In this document: positions 25,783 to 35,206 of the stretch, one piece after another
Layout: each line of letters begins with the position of its first letter
Position numbering within the stretch: position 1 is the stretch's first letter
Source: Clostridia bacterium
GTDB taxonomy: Bacteria; Bacillota; Clostridia; UBA1381; UBA9506
Length of the DNA stretch: 60,704 nucleotides
NCBI GenBank assembly: GCA_017546245.1
Contig: JAFYXI010000073.1
Span: 1 to 60,704, forward strand
Reading direction: 5' to 3'
The notes under the pieces: generated by a model
What the model was told of the DNA's origin: nothing
The model's database searches: none
The model's input: only the letters and a program-made list of their open reading frames with translations
Position numbers and translations under genes: made by a program

Positions 25783-25977
25783 TTATATATTTTCCTTATC
25801 CGTCAGACAATGCTTTTGATACTGAGTTCCGAAATAAAATGATATAACCACCGTAAATATGGTCAAAAACTGTTCCGATGAGATTTGCCCTTTTATAGCA
25901 AGAATAGTAAAAACAAAGGTAAGTAACAGAGTTACTATACTTTTTACATCTATGAGCTTAGCCAGTTGCTTTTTCAT
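25783..25977 (-). CDS. Phage holin
   Basis: A 64-aa protein with two hydrophobic stretches (VKSIVTLLLTFVFTILAIKG and EQFLTIFTVVISFYFGTQYQ) and a charged tail, typical of small phage holins that permeabilise the membrane so that the endolysin reaches the wall. It starts at ATG 25977 after GGAGG, directly downstream of the amidase gene. The position in the lysis cassette supports the call. Confidence 0.82.
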   Translation of the reverse strand: MKKQLAKLIDVKSIVTLLLTFVFTILAIKGQISSEQFLTIFTVVISFYFGTQYQKHCLTDKENI

Positions 25978-25992
25978 TTTTCCGCCTCCAAA

Positions 25993-26712
25993 TCAAAAAT
26001 TTCTCTCTCTTATAAACTGTAAGGTTTTACGTGCCAGCCAATATAATCGTCCGTTCGGATTTTGTCTCATTTCATTTTCAAACCCTTCTAAATCCTCTAC
26101 AATTCCTCTGTATGCATATTCCCAGGCAATATCATGAATATCTGTAAGCTCTGCGATACCGCCGGCACGCTCACCGGTTATCCCCTCAAATATAGCTTTT
26201 GCAAAATCTTCCTGTCTTGTCTTCAAAAACCATGCATCATCTTCGTTGTCAATAAAAGCCAATTCGACTAACAAAGCAGGCGACATTGTATTTTTAAGAA
26301 CCGCAAGCTCCGAACGTGCCTTTACACCTCTGTCAGCAGTCCCCAAATTATTAACTATCGCAGTCTGCACCCTTTGAGCAATTTCTGCCGCGTCGCTTCC
26401 CTTAGAATATACAAGGGTTTCTGTACCGCGTGCAGCTCCGTTAAACGCATTACAATGAATCGAAACAAACAAATCCGCTCTCCATGAGTTTGACATGCTT
26501 ACACGCTCATTTAAGCTCGAAGCAATAGTTCCGTTACCAACATTGTCGGTCACATAGTTGCGGCTCATTCTTACCTCGTGACCTGCCGACTGCAAAAGTT
26601 CACGCAATTTATTTGCTACCTCAAAGGTAACAATTTCTTCCCTCAAGCCAAAACCGCCTGCGCCTGTATCGCTACCCGAATAGTTGTGTCCGGGGTCAAG
26701 AAATATCTTCAT
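25993..26712 (-). CDS. N-acetylmuramoyl-L-alanine amidase (endolysin, Amidase_3)
   Basis: A 239-aa zinc amidase that cuts the bond between muramic acid and the peptide stem. Zinc ligands and catalytic residues are in place: His9 in FLDPGHN, Glu25/26 in LREE, His86 in SIHCN and the catalytic Glu150 in LLVELAFIDN. After about residue 175 comes a 60-aa tail (TDIHDIAWEYAYRGIVEDLE … ARKTLQFIRERNF) of unknown role, perhaps wall binding. The start is ATG 26712 with GGAGG upstream; it overlaps the end of the 66-aa gene by 17 bp. No signal peptide is present, so export depends on the holin. Confidence 0.92.
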   Translation of the reverse strand: MKIFLDPGHNYSGSDTGAGGFGLREEIVTFEVANKLRELLQSAGHEVRMSRNYVTDNVGNGTIASSLNERVSMSNSWRADLFVSIHCNAFNGAARGTETLVYSKGSDAAEIAQRVQTAIVNNLGTADRGVKARSELAVLKNTMSPALLVELAFIDNEDDAWFLKTRQEDFAKAIFEGITGERAGGIAELTDIHDIAWEYAYRGIVEDLEGFENEMRQNPNGRLYWLARKTLQFIRERNF

Positions 26713-26896
26713 CAGCCGCCTCCGTTTCTTCTGCGCTTTCTTCAATCGCAGTAAAACTGTCAACCTCCGATAAGTCCTCAATGGTTAAAACCTCTTTTTC
26801 AAACCAGCCAAGAGCATATTTATTAACCTTATAAGCCGGTTCACTCTTTGCCATATCTTTTAAAGTTTTCATTACAAAATATCTTAAATTAAACAT
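26696..26896 (-). CDS. Small acidic phage protein (XkdX-like position)
   Basis: A 66-aa protein with a basic/hydrophobic N-terminus (LRYFVMKTLKDMAKSEPAYK) and a strongly acidic C-terminus. The segment KYALGWFEKEVLTIEDL recalls XkdX-type proteins that lie between tail-fibre and lysis genes in PBSX-like phages. The assignment is by position and composition. Its first codon touches the stop of the baseplate gene. Confidence 0.6.
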   Translation of the reverse strand: MFNLRYFVMKTLKDMAKSEPAYKVNKYALGWFEKEVLTIEDLSEVDSFTAIEESAEETEAADEDIS

Positions 26897-29043
26897 TATA
26901 TCGTACCTCCTAAAGCTATAATTGCATTTGCCATTTCAGCAAAAGCTTTGTTAATATCTCTGTTGTATTCACAATCAATAAGCGCTCCGTTTGCGTCGGC
27001 ATATAGTGTCATATTAGGATATATGCTTTTAACTCCGTTTACTGTACCGTCTGCATTTACCTCATATTCTACCGGAGCTATATAAGGCTCGTATTCTGTA
27101 GAAGTTTCACCTAACTCTACTTGTAAATCAGATATTGTAAGATAGTCACCAATTTCTTTACCATTGTATAAATATAAGCGCACCACTAATGGTTTACCCT
27201 TTTCTGTTTGCTCTGGAATAGTAATAGGAACGGCTATTTTTGCGCCCACATCATCTACTTTTAAATTTATTGTTCTTACAAGGGCAGTAGTTGGATTAGC
27301 TCCAAAAGGATTGCCTTGCATTATAACAATAGCTCCAAGTGTATTAGTATCAGAGCCACCTAAAGCATCAAGATTACAAGATACTGTTAAGGTTTTACCA
27401 ATGTAGCTATCATAGTTCCCTAAATCCCATACCATAGAAGAAGCCGAAGCAGTACTATCTGCTATTCTTTCTATTGTAATTGTATTATCTTTAATAATAA
27501 AATTAGCAGTAGCAGTAGAAGCATTAGCATAGTTAGGTATATCTAAAAAGTTCTTACTAAATGCCTTTACTTTGACTGCGTTTATATCAATATAAGGTTT
27601 CCAATCGGTAGCAGAAGTGCCCACCATGACACAAGGATATAATGTTGTTGCTTCACCAGTAAAAGTCGTTAAAACGGCAATACCCACTTCTATATAAAAC
27701 GCATTATCAGGAACGATACCTGTTGTTATTTTACTCGAAACTAACCAATTATACGTAATTGCTATACCATCTTTATCATATAAATGAACGTAAACTCTTG
27801 TTGAGTAATCAGTAGGAATAATAGCAACAGCCTTTCCTCTATATGGCTCTGCTCCGAAACGTTTTAAAGTAAATACCGAATTAGAAGTACATACGTCCCT
27901 AACAGTAACACTATAATCTTCGTTTACTGTAGCTTTAGTTCCATAATTAGAAGTTGAAGTTCCAGTAAAGTTATAAGGTACCGGTACAATGTTCTTACTT
28001 CTAACCCTAACCCCTAATGTATGCTCTACAGGCGATACATCATCAATACGTATAGCCTCACCGCTTGCCGTGCCTTTGAGGGCATTAGCAAATGTATTAC
28101 GGCTTCTTTCTTCCATGTCAATTAAGGCAATATCGGCAGCTGTTTTGTTTCCTTCTACCACTTGGTCAAGGTCGGCAATCCATGTATTTGCTTGCTCAAC
28201 AGCTCCATTAAGTTCGTCAACCCTTTTACCCACATTTTCAATATCGGTTATAGCTTGTCGTTCTTCATCCGCTGTAGGTCTTGCCATAAGGTCATCCCTT
28301 AAAATTCCTATGTCTGTTGCATTAGCATTAACACTTTCTTGCAGACTTTGAATGTCTGTTTCATTATTAGCGACGCGAGGTTCGACATTATCTAACCTCG
28401 TTTTATTGGAATATGCCAGAGCATATATTCTCTCTTTTTCTTCTCCAAGATAGTCAATAGCTTCCTGCACATTTTCACCATTAACCCAATCATCAGTGCA
28501 TACTATATCCTTTGCTGTGTGCTTATTTGATTCCCCTGATATATGCTCATTAAAATTCGTTGCATTACCGTTAATCGCTTCAGCATTTGCCGCAATATCT
28601 TTACTTATTTCATTATGCTCCGAACGACACTCTAAATACTGCCCCTCAAGCTTTGACAAAACTGGTTCGTTATCTGCTGACGTTAAACCCACTTCACCAA
28701 AGCCCTCTCTAACGTTAGCCGATATAACTTTAGTTGTGGCATAAGAACCATCGGCCTTAACCAAAGCCACTTCAAATTCAAGTTCACCTTTTACTGAATA
28801 TGCATTATCTGCTACAACATAATACGCTCCGTCTTCTGTCGTAATACCGCTGTCAATAATAACTGCACCGTCTGCACGCTTAGCTTTTACTGTCAAACCG
28901 TATAAAGAGGCATCTATTTTTTTACCGTTTGAATAAAATACAAAATCAAATCTATATCCGCTTTTATCGCCGATGGTAAAGACTATGTTTTTATAAACTT
29001 CTCTTTCGCCTTCTAAATCAATTTTAAACTTATAGTTTATCAA
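26896..29043 (-). CDS. Baseplate upper protein (BppU-like) / receptor-binding fibre
   Basis: A 715-aa protein in the receptor-binding slot. Residues about 1–120 resemble the BppU N-terminal domain (FTIGDKSGYRFDFVFYSNGKKIDASLYGLTVKAKRADG). A long coiled-coil linker follows (about 125–330, rich in N and E). The C-terminal half has β-rich segments ending YEPYIAPVEYEVNADGTVNGVKSIYPN, a type seen on phage fibre and carbohydrate-binding modules. I prefer the TTG at 29043, 6 bp after GGGGGT; an ATG at 29061 overlaps the previous stop. This protein would decide which cells the particle attaches to. Confidence 0.72.
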   Translation of the reverse strand: MINYKFKIDLEGEREVYKNIVFTIGDKSGYRFDFVFYSNGKKIDASLYGLTVKAKRADGAVIIDSGITTEDGAYYVVADNAYSVKGELEFEVALVKADGSYATTKVISANVREGFGEVGLTSADNEPVLSKLEGQYLECRSEHNEISKDIAANAEAINGNATNFNEHISGESNKHTAKDIVCTDDWVNGENVQEAIDYLGEEKERIYALAYSNKTRLDNVEPRVANNETDIQSLQESVNANATDIGILRDDLMARPTADEERQAITDIENVGKRVDELNGAVEQANTWIADLDQVVEGNKTAADIALIDMEERSRNTFANALKGTASGEAIRIDDVSPVEHTLGVRVRSKNIVPVPYNFTGTSTSNYGTKATVNEDYSVTVRDVCTSNSVFTLKRFGAEPYRGKAVAIIPTDYSTRVYVHLYDKDGIAITYNWLVSSKITTGIVPDNAFYIEVGIAVLTTFTGEATTLYPCVMVGTSATDWKPYIDINAVKVKAFSKNFLDIPNYANASTATANFIIKDNTITIERIADSTASASSMVWDLGNYDSYIGKTLTVSCNLDALGGSDTNTLGAIVIMQGNPFGANPTTALVRTINLKVDDVGAKIAVPITIPEQTEKGKPLVVRLYLYNGKEIGDYLTISDLQVELGETSTEYEPYIAPVEYEVNADGTVNGVKSIYPNMTLYADANGALIDCEYNRDINKAFAEMANAIIALGGTI

Positions 29044-29054
29044 GACGACACCCC

Positions 29055-29939
29055 CTAACATAAAATTACTTTAATCGGAAAATTTAACAAGCCATCAAGT
29101 CTGCTTTCAACGGTCCAGCTATAGTTAAGTTTAAGCTTACTGCCATCTAAGGAAAACTTAACTGTTGCAGGCCATGAAAAGCCTCCGTTGTGTTCGCTTG
29201 CAACAACTAAATTTTCGTGGCTTGAGCCGCTTGTTTTATTTTGAATAAAATGAAAACCATAATAGCTGTCGTCTGCAAACGTATACATTCCCATACAGTC
29301 GCCGCTTCCATTCGATTTACGAGATAGCACGAACACTCTTGAATAATTATTTGTCTCCATATCAATAGTAAAGGTTCTTGTACCTGAATGTCCCGCTGTG
29401 TCTAAATTCACCTGAAGCATAATATCTTTTTCCATAGATACGTTTGCATTACTCTGATACCCCGGTACTCTGCCGCATGCATATTCGCGTTTATCCGTTA
29501 TAGCTTTTATTTCACTTATTTCAGCCAACATAACAACATCGGCATTATATGCCGGCTTTTCCGTCGAACAAACAGGATAATTGTAATTCTTTTCTGCCAA
29601 ATCCTGCTTTAAATATACATAGTTTATTACACCCGGAACATAGTCCATCGTGTGTGCCTCGGTTATACGAATCGTACTGCCATCTTCAAAAAAAGCCAAT
29701 CCGGGTGCAATTGCTATTTTCCCATCTGATACATGACTTACTTTAAGCGTATTAATACTGTCGGGTACAACACCCCCGGTATAAACTCCGCTTATTATTT
29801 CATTAAGTTTTTTTGCATTATATGCTTCTCCGTCAGTAAACGGATCAGCCACTCCCGAACTCACCAATGAGCTTACAAGCTTGTTTAAATCCTCCGCTCC
29901 GTATTCAACATTATCTGCAAATCCATATTCGTATGACAT
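29055..29939 (-). CDS. Tail/baseplate structural protein of unknown family
   Basis: A 294-aa protein between the Tal-like and BppU-like genes. The first 90 residues (YGAEDLNKLVSSLVSSGVADPF, APGLAFFEDGSTIRI) look like an N-terminal attachment domain. The rest is β-rich (TFTIDMETNNYSRVFVL). No catalytic motif is recognised. It ends with TAG 6 nt after the ATG alternative start of the next gene. This TAG stop within the operon argues that amber is not reassigned here. Confidence 0.65.
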   Translation of the reverse strand: MSYEYGFADNVEYGAEDLNKLVSSLVSSGVADPFTDGEAYNAKKLNEIISGVYTGGVVPDSINTLKVSHVSDGKIAIAPGLAFFEDGSTIRITEAHTMDYVPGVINYVYLKQDLAEKNYNYPVCSTEKPAYNADVVMLAEISEIKAITDKREYACGRVPGYQSNANVSMEKDIMLQVNLDTAGHSGTRTFTIDMETNNYSRVFVLSRKSNGSGDCMGMYTFADDSYYGFHFIQNKTSGSSHENLVVASEHNGGFSWPATVKFSLDGSKLKLNYSWTVESRLDGLLNFPIKVILC

Positions 29940-29943
29940 TCTA

Positions 29944-30900
29944 TCACTCCTCCATTATAGGCTGCTCGCCTACGTCATTTTCTTCGTACCATAAATGAAC
30001 TCCAACAATTCTCATTAAAGCAGTTTTTTCAAAACCAGCTTTTTCTATTTTCATTTTTACCGTATCGCCAAGCTCATAATCCGTATGCCATGCAAAATCA
30101 ACCGCTAACGCTTTGGCAGAGTTTTTAATTTTTTTCTTTTCCAGTTCTTTAACCGCCTCAGTTTCCGACCTGGCCGAAAGAATACTTTCCCACCTGTAAA
30201 TACCATTTAACGCTTTTATTTCTTTTAAAGACCATATCGGTTCAAGAACAGTTCCGTCATCCGCCTTTTCCTGTTCTTTTAAATACCAACCGCCCGAACA
30301 TAAATCAATGCAATCCGATAAAAACTCAAGCTCTGCTCCATTTCTGTTTCCTTCAGATATAACCGTTAAAATTTCTTTAGGATATATAATTTTAAACAAC
30401 CATTTTTTCTGTTTGGTATCAAAAATAACTCTATGCCCCAAATTGCCCAGTTCAAGACAATCTATAACCGCATCAGACAGCAGTCGATAATCCTCCTGTA
30501 TAATCTCAACTGTCTTTTGGCTTATATTTTCATCTGTTGTTTCAACCGTCAGTGCATCAGAAAAAATTTCCATAACCATTTGATTTGCAAGCTCTCCGCA
30601 GCCTCCTGTTTTTATTTCAAACGCAGGAACTACACGTTTTGATAAAATCCAGTTACAGGTTCTCCCAAAAACTGCAAAATCTTCAGACGATTGCCAACCG
30701 ACAATAACAGCCGCCTTTTCCCCTTGAACAGCAACAATGTACTGCTTACCGGTTATAATCTTAACTATTTCAGAATCGTTTGAAAAATGTGCTTCAAACT
30801 GTCCTATATCATTAAAATAAATCTGCCAGTTAACACTTATAAAATCATTCTGTATGGCAAGCAGGTTAAATTCAAAATCATAAAATTTAATATCTTCCAC
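29944..30900 (-). CDS. Tail-associated protein, ReqiPepy6 Gp37-like (Tal-type)
   Basis: A 318-aa protein in the tail-associated-lysin position. It contains the pattern NWQIYFNDIGQFEAHFSND … IVAVQGEKAAVIVGWQ seen in the siphovirus Gp37-like family that forms the baseplate hub. No lytic domain is visible. I start at GTG 30900 because AAGGAG lies 7 bp upstream and the ORF from there begins with the conserved region; the ATG at 30960 lies inside the upstream gene. Confidence 0.75.
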   Translation of the reverse strand: MEDIKFYDFEFNLLAIQNDFISVNWQIYFNDIGQFEAHFSNDSEIVKIITGKQYIVAVQGEKAAVIVGWQSSEDFAVFGRTCNWILSKRVVPAFEIKTGGCGELANQMVMEIFSDALTVETTDENISQKTVEIIQEDYRLLSDAVIDCLELGNLGHRVIFDTKQKKWLFKIIYPKEILTVISEGNRNGAELEFLSDCIDLCSGGWYLKEQEKADDGTVLEPIWSLKEIKALNGIYRWESILSARSETEAVKELEKKKIKNSAKALAVDFAWHTDYELGDTVKMKIEKAGFEKTALMRIVGVHLWYEENDVGEQPIMEE

Positions 30901-30920
30901 TTTATCACTCCTTGCGCATT

Positions 30921-31772
30921 CTAACATACAGCCTCTAAATATCTGTTCACAAATCTGCATACAATGCTTAAATTTGTTTCAGCATCACTCGTTACATTTA
31001 TATTATTTGCTCCCTCTTTTAGTATAAATTTATTAAGGCTGGAGTCATCCGATAAAGATGTAATAAGATTTTCACCTCTGTCATTGTAAATCCTGCGCTT
31101 TGCAATATCAATGGTAACAACATCACAAGGCTTAGGATACAACGTCATAACAAGCTTACAATCCGATGTTTCATTACAAATTGTCAGTATAATTTTTTTC
31201 TCTGCTGCGATTTCAGCGCCAAAATATATATTAAATATCGGTTCTGCCTCAACATCTCCGCGATTTATAACCACGCCGCCTGATATTCTGCCGGTAAATA
31301 TTTTTGGAAATTTAAATGTATTCTTAATTTCTTTTGTTCTCTTAAACAGCGCAACAAAATCATTCCCTACATCTTCAAAATAAGGACAATCGCAACAAAA
31401 CTGCATGGCAAATTTTTTAAATATGCCATAGGCATCGCCCTCTTCAAATCCGGTGCAATACGCCTCTATTCTTCTTGTCACACCATTAGAACGGATAACA
31501 AGCCACCCCGGTTTATCAAGTATTTTTATTGCCCTTGATATTTTATGCGCAGCCGATTTTTCTGTACCTAAAACATCTCCTGCAATTGTAATAATTCTTG
31601 CTTCACGTCGTTCACTTACGGTCTTTTGACCGGCTTCTGAAAAATAAGATACCGTCTGATATTTTTTGTCCGACATTCCAAGACCGGTTATTCTTGTTAT
31701 ACGCCACGCTTCATCGCCACCGCCGCTTAAGCAAAGCCTGCCTGTATCATTTTCAAAAATAATCTTGGTCAT
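30921..31772 (-). CDS. Distal tail protein (Dit-like)
   Basis: A 283-aa protein directly after the putative tape measure, the usual position of Dit, which joins tail tube to baseplate. The N-terminal half has the tail-protein pattern (RITRITGLGMSDKKYQTVSYFSEAGQKTV … REARIITIAGDVLG) and an internal FPKIFTGRISGGVVINRGDVEAEPIFNI motif seen in the Sipho_tail family. Its ATG overlaps the previous stop (ATGA), indicating coupling. Confidence 0.8.
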   Translation of the reverse strand: MTKIIFENDTGRLCLSGGGDEAWRITRITGLGMSDKKYQTVSYFSEAGQKTVSERREARIITIAGDVLGTEKSAAHKISRAIKILDKPGWLVIRSNGVTRRIEAYCTGFEEGDAYGIFKKFAMQFCCDCPYFEDVGNDFVALFKRTKEIKNTFKFPKIFTGRISGGVVINRGDVEAEPIFNIYFGAEIAAEKKIILTICNETSDCKLVMTLYPKPCDVVTIDIAKRRIYNDRGENLITSLSDDSSLNKFILKEGANNINVTSDAETNLSIVCRFVNRYLEAVC

Positions 31773-32980
31773 AAATTTCTCATCCTTTCCAATTCATTAT
31801 GACTTCGGGCGCTGGCAAGCTGCTGCGCAACAGTTTCTCCGCTTCCGTTTAATATATATGTGGTTGAATTATTGTTATAATTTCCGGCACTTTGTATAAC
31901 AGATGAATTTATGTCCTTAGGCTCAAATGATACCGAAAAAGATTGAACCATCTGTTTAATTTTTTCCATCTGCAGCTTAAGCTCTTCTAAAAAAGCAGAA
32001 CCAAAATTTATAGCTGACTCTGTGCCGCTTAAGGTAAATTCTTCCGGAATGCTAAGACCTGCCTCCGTCAGTTTTTTTATCATATAGTCTTTTACATCAT
32101 CAACTGCCGCTGTAAATTGTTCAGAATAAATATCTTTTGAAATACTCTCCGACAGATCCTGCTTCTTTGCCCACTTGTTTAAATAATCCGAAAACTGTTC
32201 GTCATTTAATTCACCCAGCAGTTCAGCAAATTTTGTTCCCTCTGTTACAGACATCTCGTTTATTGCAGATAAAAGACCTGCAAATGTTCCGTCTGAAAAA
32301 TTGCCTTCACTCACTCGTTCTTTTAACGATTTTAGAGCATCAGAATATTTTGTCATCGCCTCAATCTGCGGCTCAAGGTCAGAAAGAATAGTGTACACTT
32401 CCTCACCTTTTCCATCACCAAGCCCCTTAAAAATCTGCTTTCTTGTAATGTTACCTAAATTGGCAAGCTTATCTTCCATTGCATTCTGAGATTTTAAGAT
32501 GTCCGATATTCTTTCTGATGCATACTGTGCAATTTCATTATATGTTTTTTTAATATCCTGCTTTAACTGATTTAAAATTTTCTATTCCTGTTCAGCAGTT
32601 TGTTTCAGTTGTTCTAAGTATTCATTGTCGGCAAGCTTTTTAAGTCTTAACAATTCATTTTTTTCAACTATTTCCCGATTAGTTGCATTTTTTGCAGCAG
32701 CAAGCCTTTTAGAATATTCAAGCCTTTTGGTTTCTTCCGCTATTTTGGCATACTCAGCTTCCAGTCTTTCAGATTCTTCTAAATAAAACCGTTCAGATTC
32801 AAGCATACTATCATAAAAATCTTCTCCTGCTTTCTTGGCATATTCGCCGAGTCCCGATAAATTCTGTATGCTGTTATCAATTGAATCATCAATTAAATCT
32901 ACACTTTTTTGCAAATCCTCTCCCAAAGACTCTATTTCTTCCCGTACTGCTTTAATTTCTTTTTGCGAATCGTTTGCCAT
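31769..32980 (-). pseudogene. Putative tape measure gene interrupted by one in-frame amber codon
   Basis: Two ORFs, 32582–32980 (132 aa) and 31769–32479 (236 aa), are in the same frame. The 102 bp between them are open in that frame (KILNQLKQDIKKTYNEIA, YASERISDILKSQNAMEDK). The only interruption is TAG at 32582–32584 after QTAEQE. Read through, the product is 403 aa, charged and coiled-coil, in the tape-measure slot between the Gp15-like chaperone and Dit; it lacks the hydrophobic helices of most tape measures. Possible explanations are a nonsense mutation, natural amber suppression, internal restart at ATG 32479, or a sequencing error. TAG is used as an ordinary stop elsewhere (6629, 29055), so general recoding is unlikely. 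Confidence 0.75.
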
Positions 32981-32991
32981 ATTACGCCCCC

Positions 32992-33564
32992 TTATTCCAT
33001 CATCTGCGAAATCATTTCCGCCAGCTCGCTGTCCCCATCACCCAAACGCCGGCTCGGCAGACGATAAATTCTCTTTAAATTTCTATAATGCTCCTTTTGA
33101 TTTTTATCAGAAATTACCGATAAATCCATTGCTCTCCACTGCATAACAGAAAAAAGCTTGGTATCCTGACCGACAGAACGAAATAACGCTAAAAATTTCC
33201 ACCAATGCAACTCTTCTTCAGTCAGATCTATTCTGTATTGCTGCATAAAAGCCGCATAAATGAGTTCAGCATCAAATTCAAAATCAAACACCCTGAAAAA
33301 TGTTCCTTGTTGTATTTTATTTTCAGCATATACCTCGCTGCCGCCACAATAAAAATTAATGAGCAATTTAAATGCAACATTGGCATCAGGCGGCAGATTG
33401 TCCTTGTAACATAGTTTAAAAAGTTCAATTATCTTTTCAAACCATGGCAATTCAGAATACAAAATATTTTCCGTATTTATCCATACACGAAAATCAGTAT
33501 TTATCATATAACGTTCACCTTCATACACTACATAATCAGGCATTTCTTTTTTTAAATAAATCAT
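32992..33564 (-). CDS. Gp15-family tail assembly protein (chaperone-like)
   Basis: A 190-aa protein matching the phage Gp15 family in layout: aromatic N-terminus (MPDYVVYEGERYMINTDFRVW), KIIELFKLCYKD, FEFDAELIYAAFMQQYRIDL and LHWWKFLALFRSV. Such proteins sit before the tape measure and are taken to be tail assembly chaperones. The start is uncertain: TTG 33579, GTG or ATG 33564 all follow G-rich stretches; I give ATG 33564. Confidence 0.75.
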   Translation of the reverse strand: MIYLKKEMPDYVVYEGERYMINTDFRVWINTENILYSELPWFEKIIELFKLCYKDNLPPDANVAFKLLINFYCGGSEVYAENKIQQGTFFRVFDFEFDAELIYAAFMQQYRIDLTEEELHWWKFLALFRSVGQDTKLFSVMQWRAMDLSVISDKNQKEHYRNLKRIYRLPSRRLGDGDSELAEMISQMME

Positions 33565-33591
33565 ACCGCCCACCGCCAATCTTAATTACTG

Positions 33592-34080
33592 TTATTCTGC
33601 AAAGATTAAAGTCTTCCAGTTATCGTTACTGGTTGCACTGCCAATAACCTTATCACCCGATGCTTTAAAGCTGCCGGAATAGGTATATGCCTCCACCGAG
33701 CCGCCCTCGCTGTCAGGAATAACTGCAAACTCACGCTTAACCGCTCTGTACGAACCATTGTTCTCGCTTGTAAAATCAACAACAACTATCGAGCGTATTG
33801 CCTCAGTACCTATACACTCTCCGTCAGCAAGCGCCGCCAAATCACTATGTACTTTATTTCCGTCAAACTGATCAAATTCATAAGAAAATACAGGACTGTA
33901 ACCTACAACATCATTTCTCTCATGTTCTTCGTCAATATACTGACGTTTATATTCTTTCGGATTTGCCTTTTTCGAAAATTCGGTAAATCCGCTCATTCTG
34001 TAATAAGTAACGGTATCATTTTCAACAACACCGTAAAAAGCAAGCTTTTGACATCTTCTAACTAATTTTTCATTTAACAA
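33592..34080 (-). CDS. Major tail (tube) protein-like
   Basis: A 162-aa protein in the major tail protein slot. The segments VENDTVTYYRMSGFTEFSKKANPKEYKRQYID and SPVFSYEFDQFDGNKVHSDLA recall clostridial phage tail tube proteins. The C-terminus is β-rich. The start is a TTG at 34080 with AAGGAGG 9 bp upstream. The call is from size, position and pattern; no decisive motif exists. Confidence 0.65.
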   Translation of the reverse strand: MLNEKLVRRCQKLAFYGVVENDTVTYYRMSGFTEFSKKANPKEYKRQYIDEEHERNDVVGYSPVFSYEFDQFDGNKVHSDLAALADGECIGTEAIRSIVVVDFTSENNGSYRAVKREFAVIPDSEGGSVEAYTYSGSFKASGDKVIGSATSNDNWKTLIFAE

Positions 34081-34082
34081 AT

Positions 34083-34505
34083 TTATATACCTCCTTCAAA
34101 ATAAACCACCGTGCACTCAATGCTGTATTTAGCACAATCATCAGCCATATCTTTTAAAACACCCGAGCTTGATACCCTGATCGATTGCGTCACTTTATCC
34201 TTGCCTATATCAGGCAATTCTCCCATGTCATTCTTAGCCGCAATCCACTCCGAAAATTTTTCATGAAATTCTGCCGCTTTTAAATGCTTGTCAACACTCA
34301 TTCCAACATACTCACGCGAGGTTATTGCAAAAACAAATTTTTTAAGCATGCCTCCGTCCGAATACCGCTTAATAACTTCATCGGTGCTGATTCGTTCAAC
34401 AGAATATTCCACAGGCTCTGCACCTAAAAAATCAACATTAATCTTTCCCTCGCAAATCAAAGGGCATCCTGCAATAAATTCTCTTATTCCGTTTATAATA
34501 CTCAC
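34083..34505 (-). CDS. Phage minor structural protein (tail-terminator position)
   Basis: A 140-aa protein beginning at a GTG with GGGAGG upstream. It contains VDFLGAEPVEYSVERIST and YVGMSVDKHLKAAEFHEKFSEWI. Its place immediately before the tail tube protein is that of tail terminators or minor capsid proteins. No named family is recognised with certainty. Confidence 0.6.
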   Translation of the reverse strand: MSIINGIREFIAGCPLICEGKINVDFLGAEPVEYSVERISTDEVIKRYSDGGMLKKFVFAITSREYVGMSVDKHLKAAEFHEKFSEWIAAKNDMGELPDIGKDKVTQSIRVSSSGVLKDMADDCAKYSIECTVVYFEGGI

Positions 34506-34524
34506 GTTTTACCTCCCGCTCATA

Positions 34525-34857
34525 CTAACGGCACACAATTTTAAAATGCCGTACTGCTTTGTGACCTCTGCAATTATCTGCAAAACCGCAAACCATCAGA
34601 CTGCTCTCCGGTGGAACATCAGATAAACAATTACCCAAAACAACTCTGTCACCAACAGAAACTGTCGGCATCTCCTTAACAGGAATCCTTATAACCGTTT
34701 TACGTTCTCTCCAAGGACCGTTTCTGCTGTGGCGTTTTTCTACCGATACTTTGCCCACAACAGAGCATTTCGGATAATAGCTGCGATAGAATATCTCTTT
34801 TTTCGAATCTTTGTCAATCCCGGTACGATAAACGGTAACACCGCTGCGTGCAATCAT
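34525..34857 (-). CDS. Phage head–tail connector/minor capsid protein
   Basis: A 110-aa basic β-rich protein (VTVYRTGIDKDSKKEIFYRSYYP … VSVGDRVVLGNCLSDVPP). Its start overlaps the previous stop by 4 bp (ATGA). It occupies the head-closure position between head–tail adaptor and tail genes. The family is not recognised; the role is inferred from synteny. Confidence 0.6.
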   Translation of the reverse strand: MIARSGVTVYRTGIDKDSKKEIFYRSYYPKCSVVGKVSVEKRHSRNGPWRERKTVIRIPVKEMPTVSVGDRVVLGNCLSDVPPESSLMVCGFADNCRGHKAVRHFKIVCR

Positions 34858-35192
34858 ATACCTATCCCCCTGTAAATCAGAAACGACGGCAGAATTTTTA
34901 CAGCAGCACGGTACATCTCTGTTTCATCCGGCGATTCATAAATAACCTGATATCCGTCATTTGATTCTGAGTGAACACCTTGTCTGTTTTCGTGTTCAAA
35001 ATATATTTCAGTTAAAGCACACTCTGCAAGCTTCACCTCATCAGGAATAGCCTCAGCACCCTTTAGCGCTCCATTAGTAAGCCAATCAATATAACACTTA
35101 GCCTTAACAGCAGCGGAGGCAAAATCCTCCGCTGTCTCAATCACGTTGCCGCAAAACTCAGTCTGATAAAAATTAAAATCTGAATAAGGCAT
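34854..35192 (-). CDS. Phage head–tail adaptor protein
   Basis: A 112-aa helical protein directly after the capsid gene. DFASAAVKAKCYIDWLTNG and EVKLAECALTEIYFEHENRQG match the helical layout of gp6/Ad1-type connector proteins that bind beneath the portal. RBS GGGAGG precedes ATG 35192. Confidence 0.7.
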   Translation of the reverse strand: MPYSDFNFYQTEFCGNVIETAEDFASAAVKAKCYIDWLTNGALKGAEAIPDEVKLAECALTEIYFEHENRQGVHSESNDGYQVIYESPDETEMYRAAVKILPSFLIYRGIGI

Positions 35193-35206
35193 TATATCGC
35201 CTCCCG

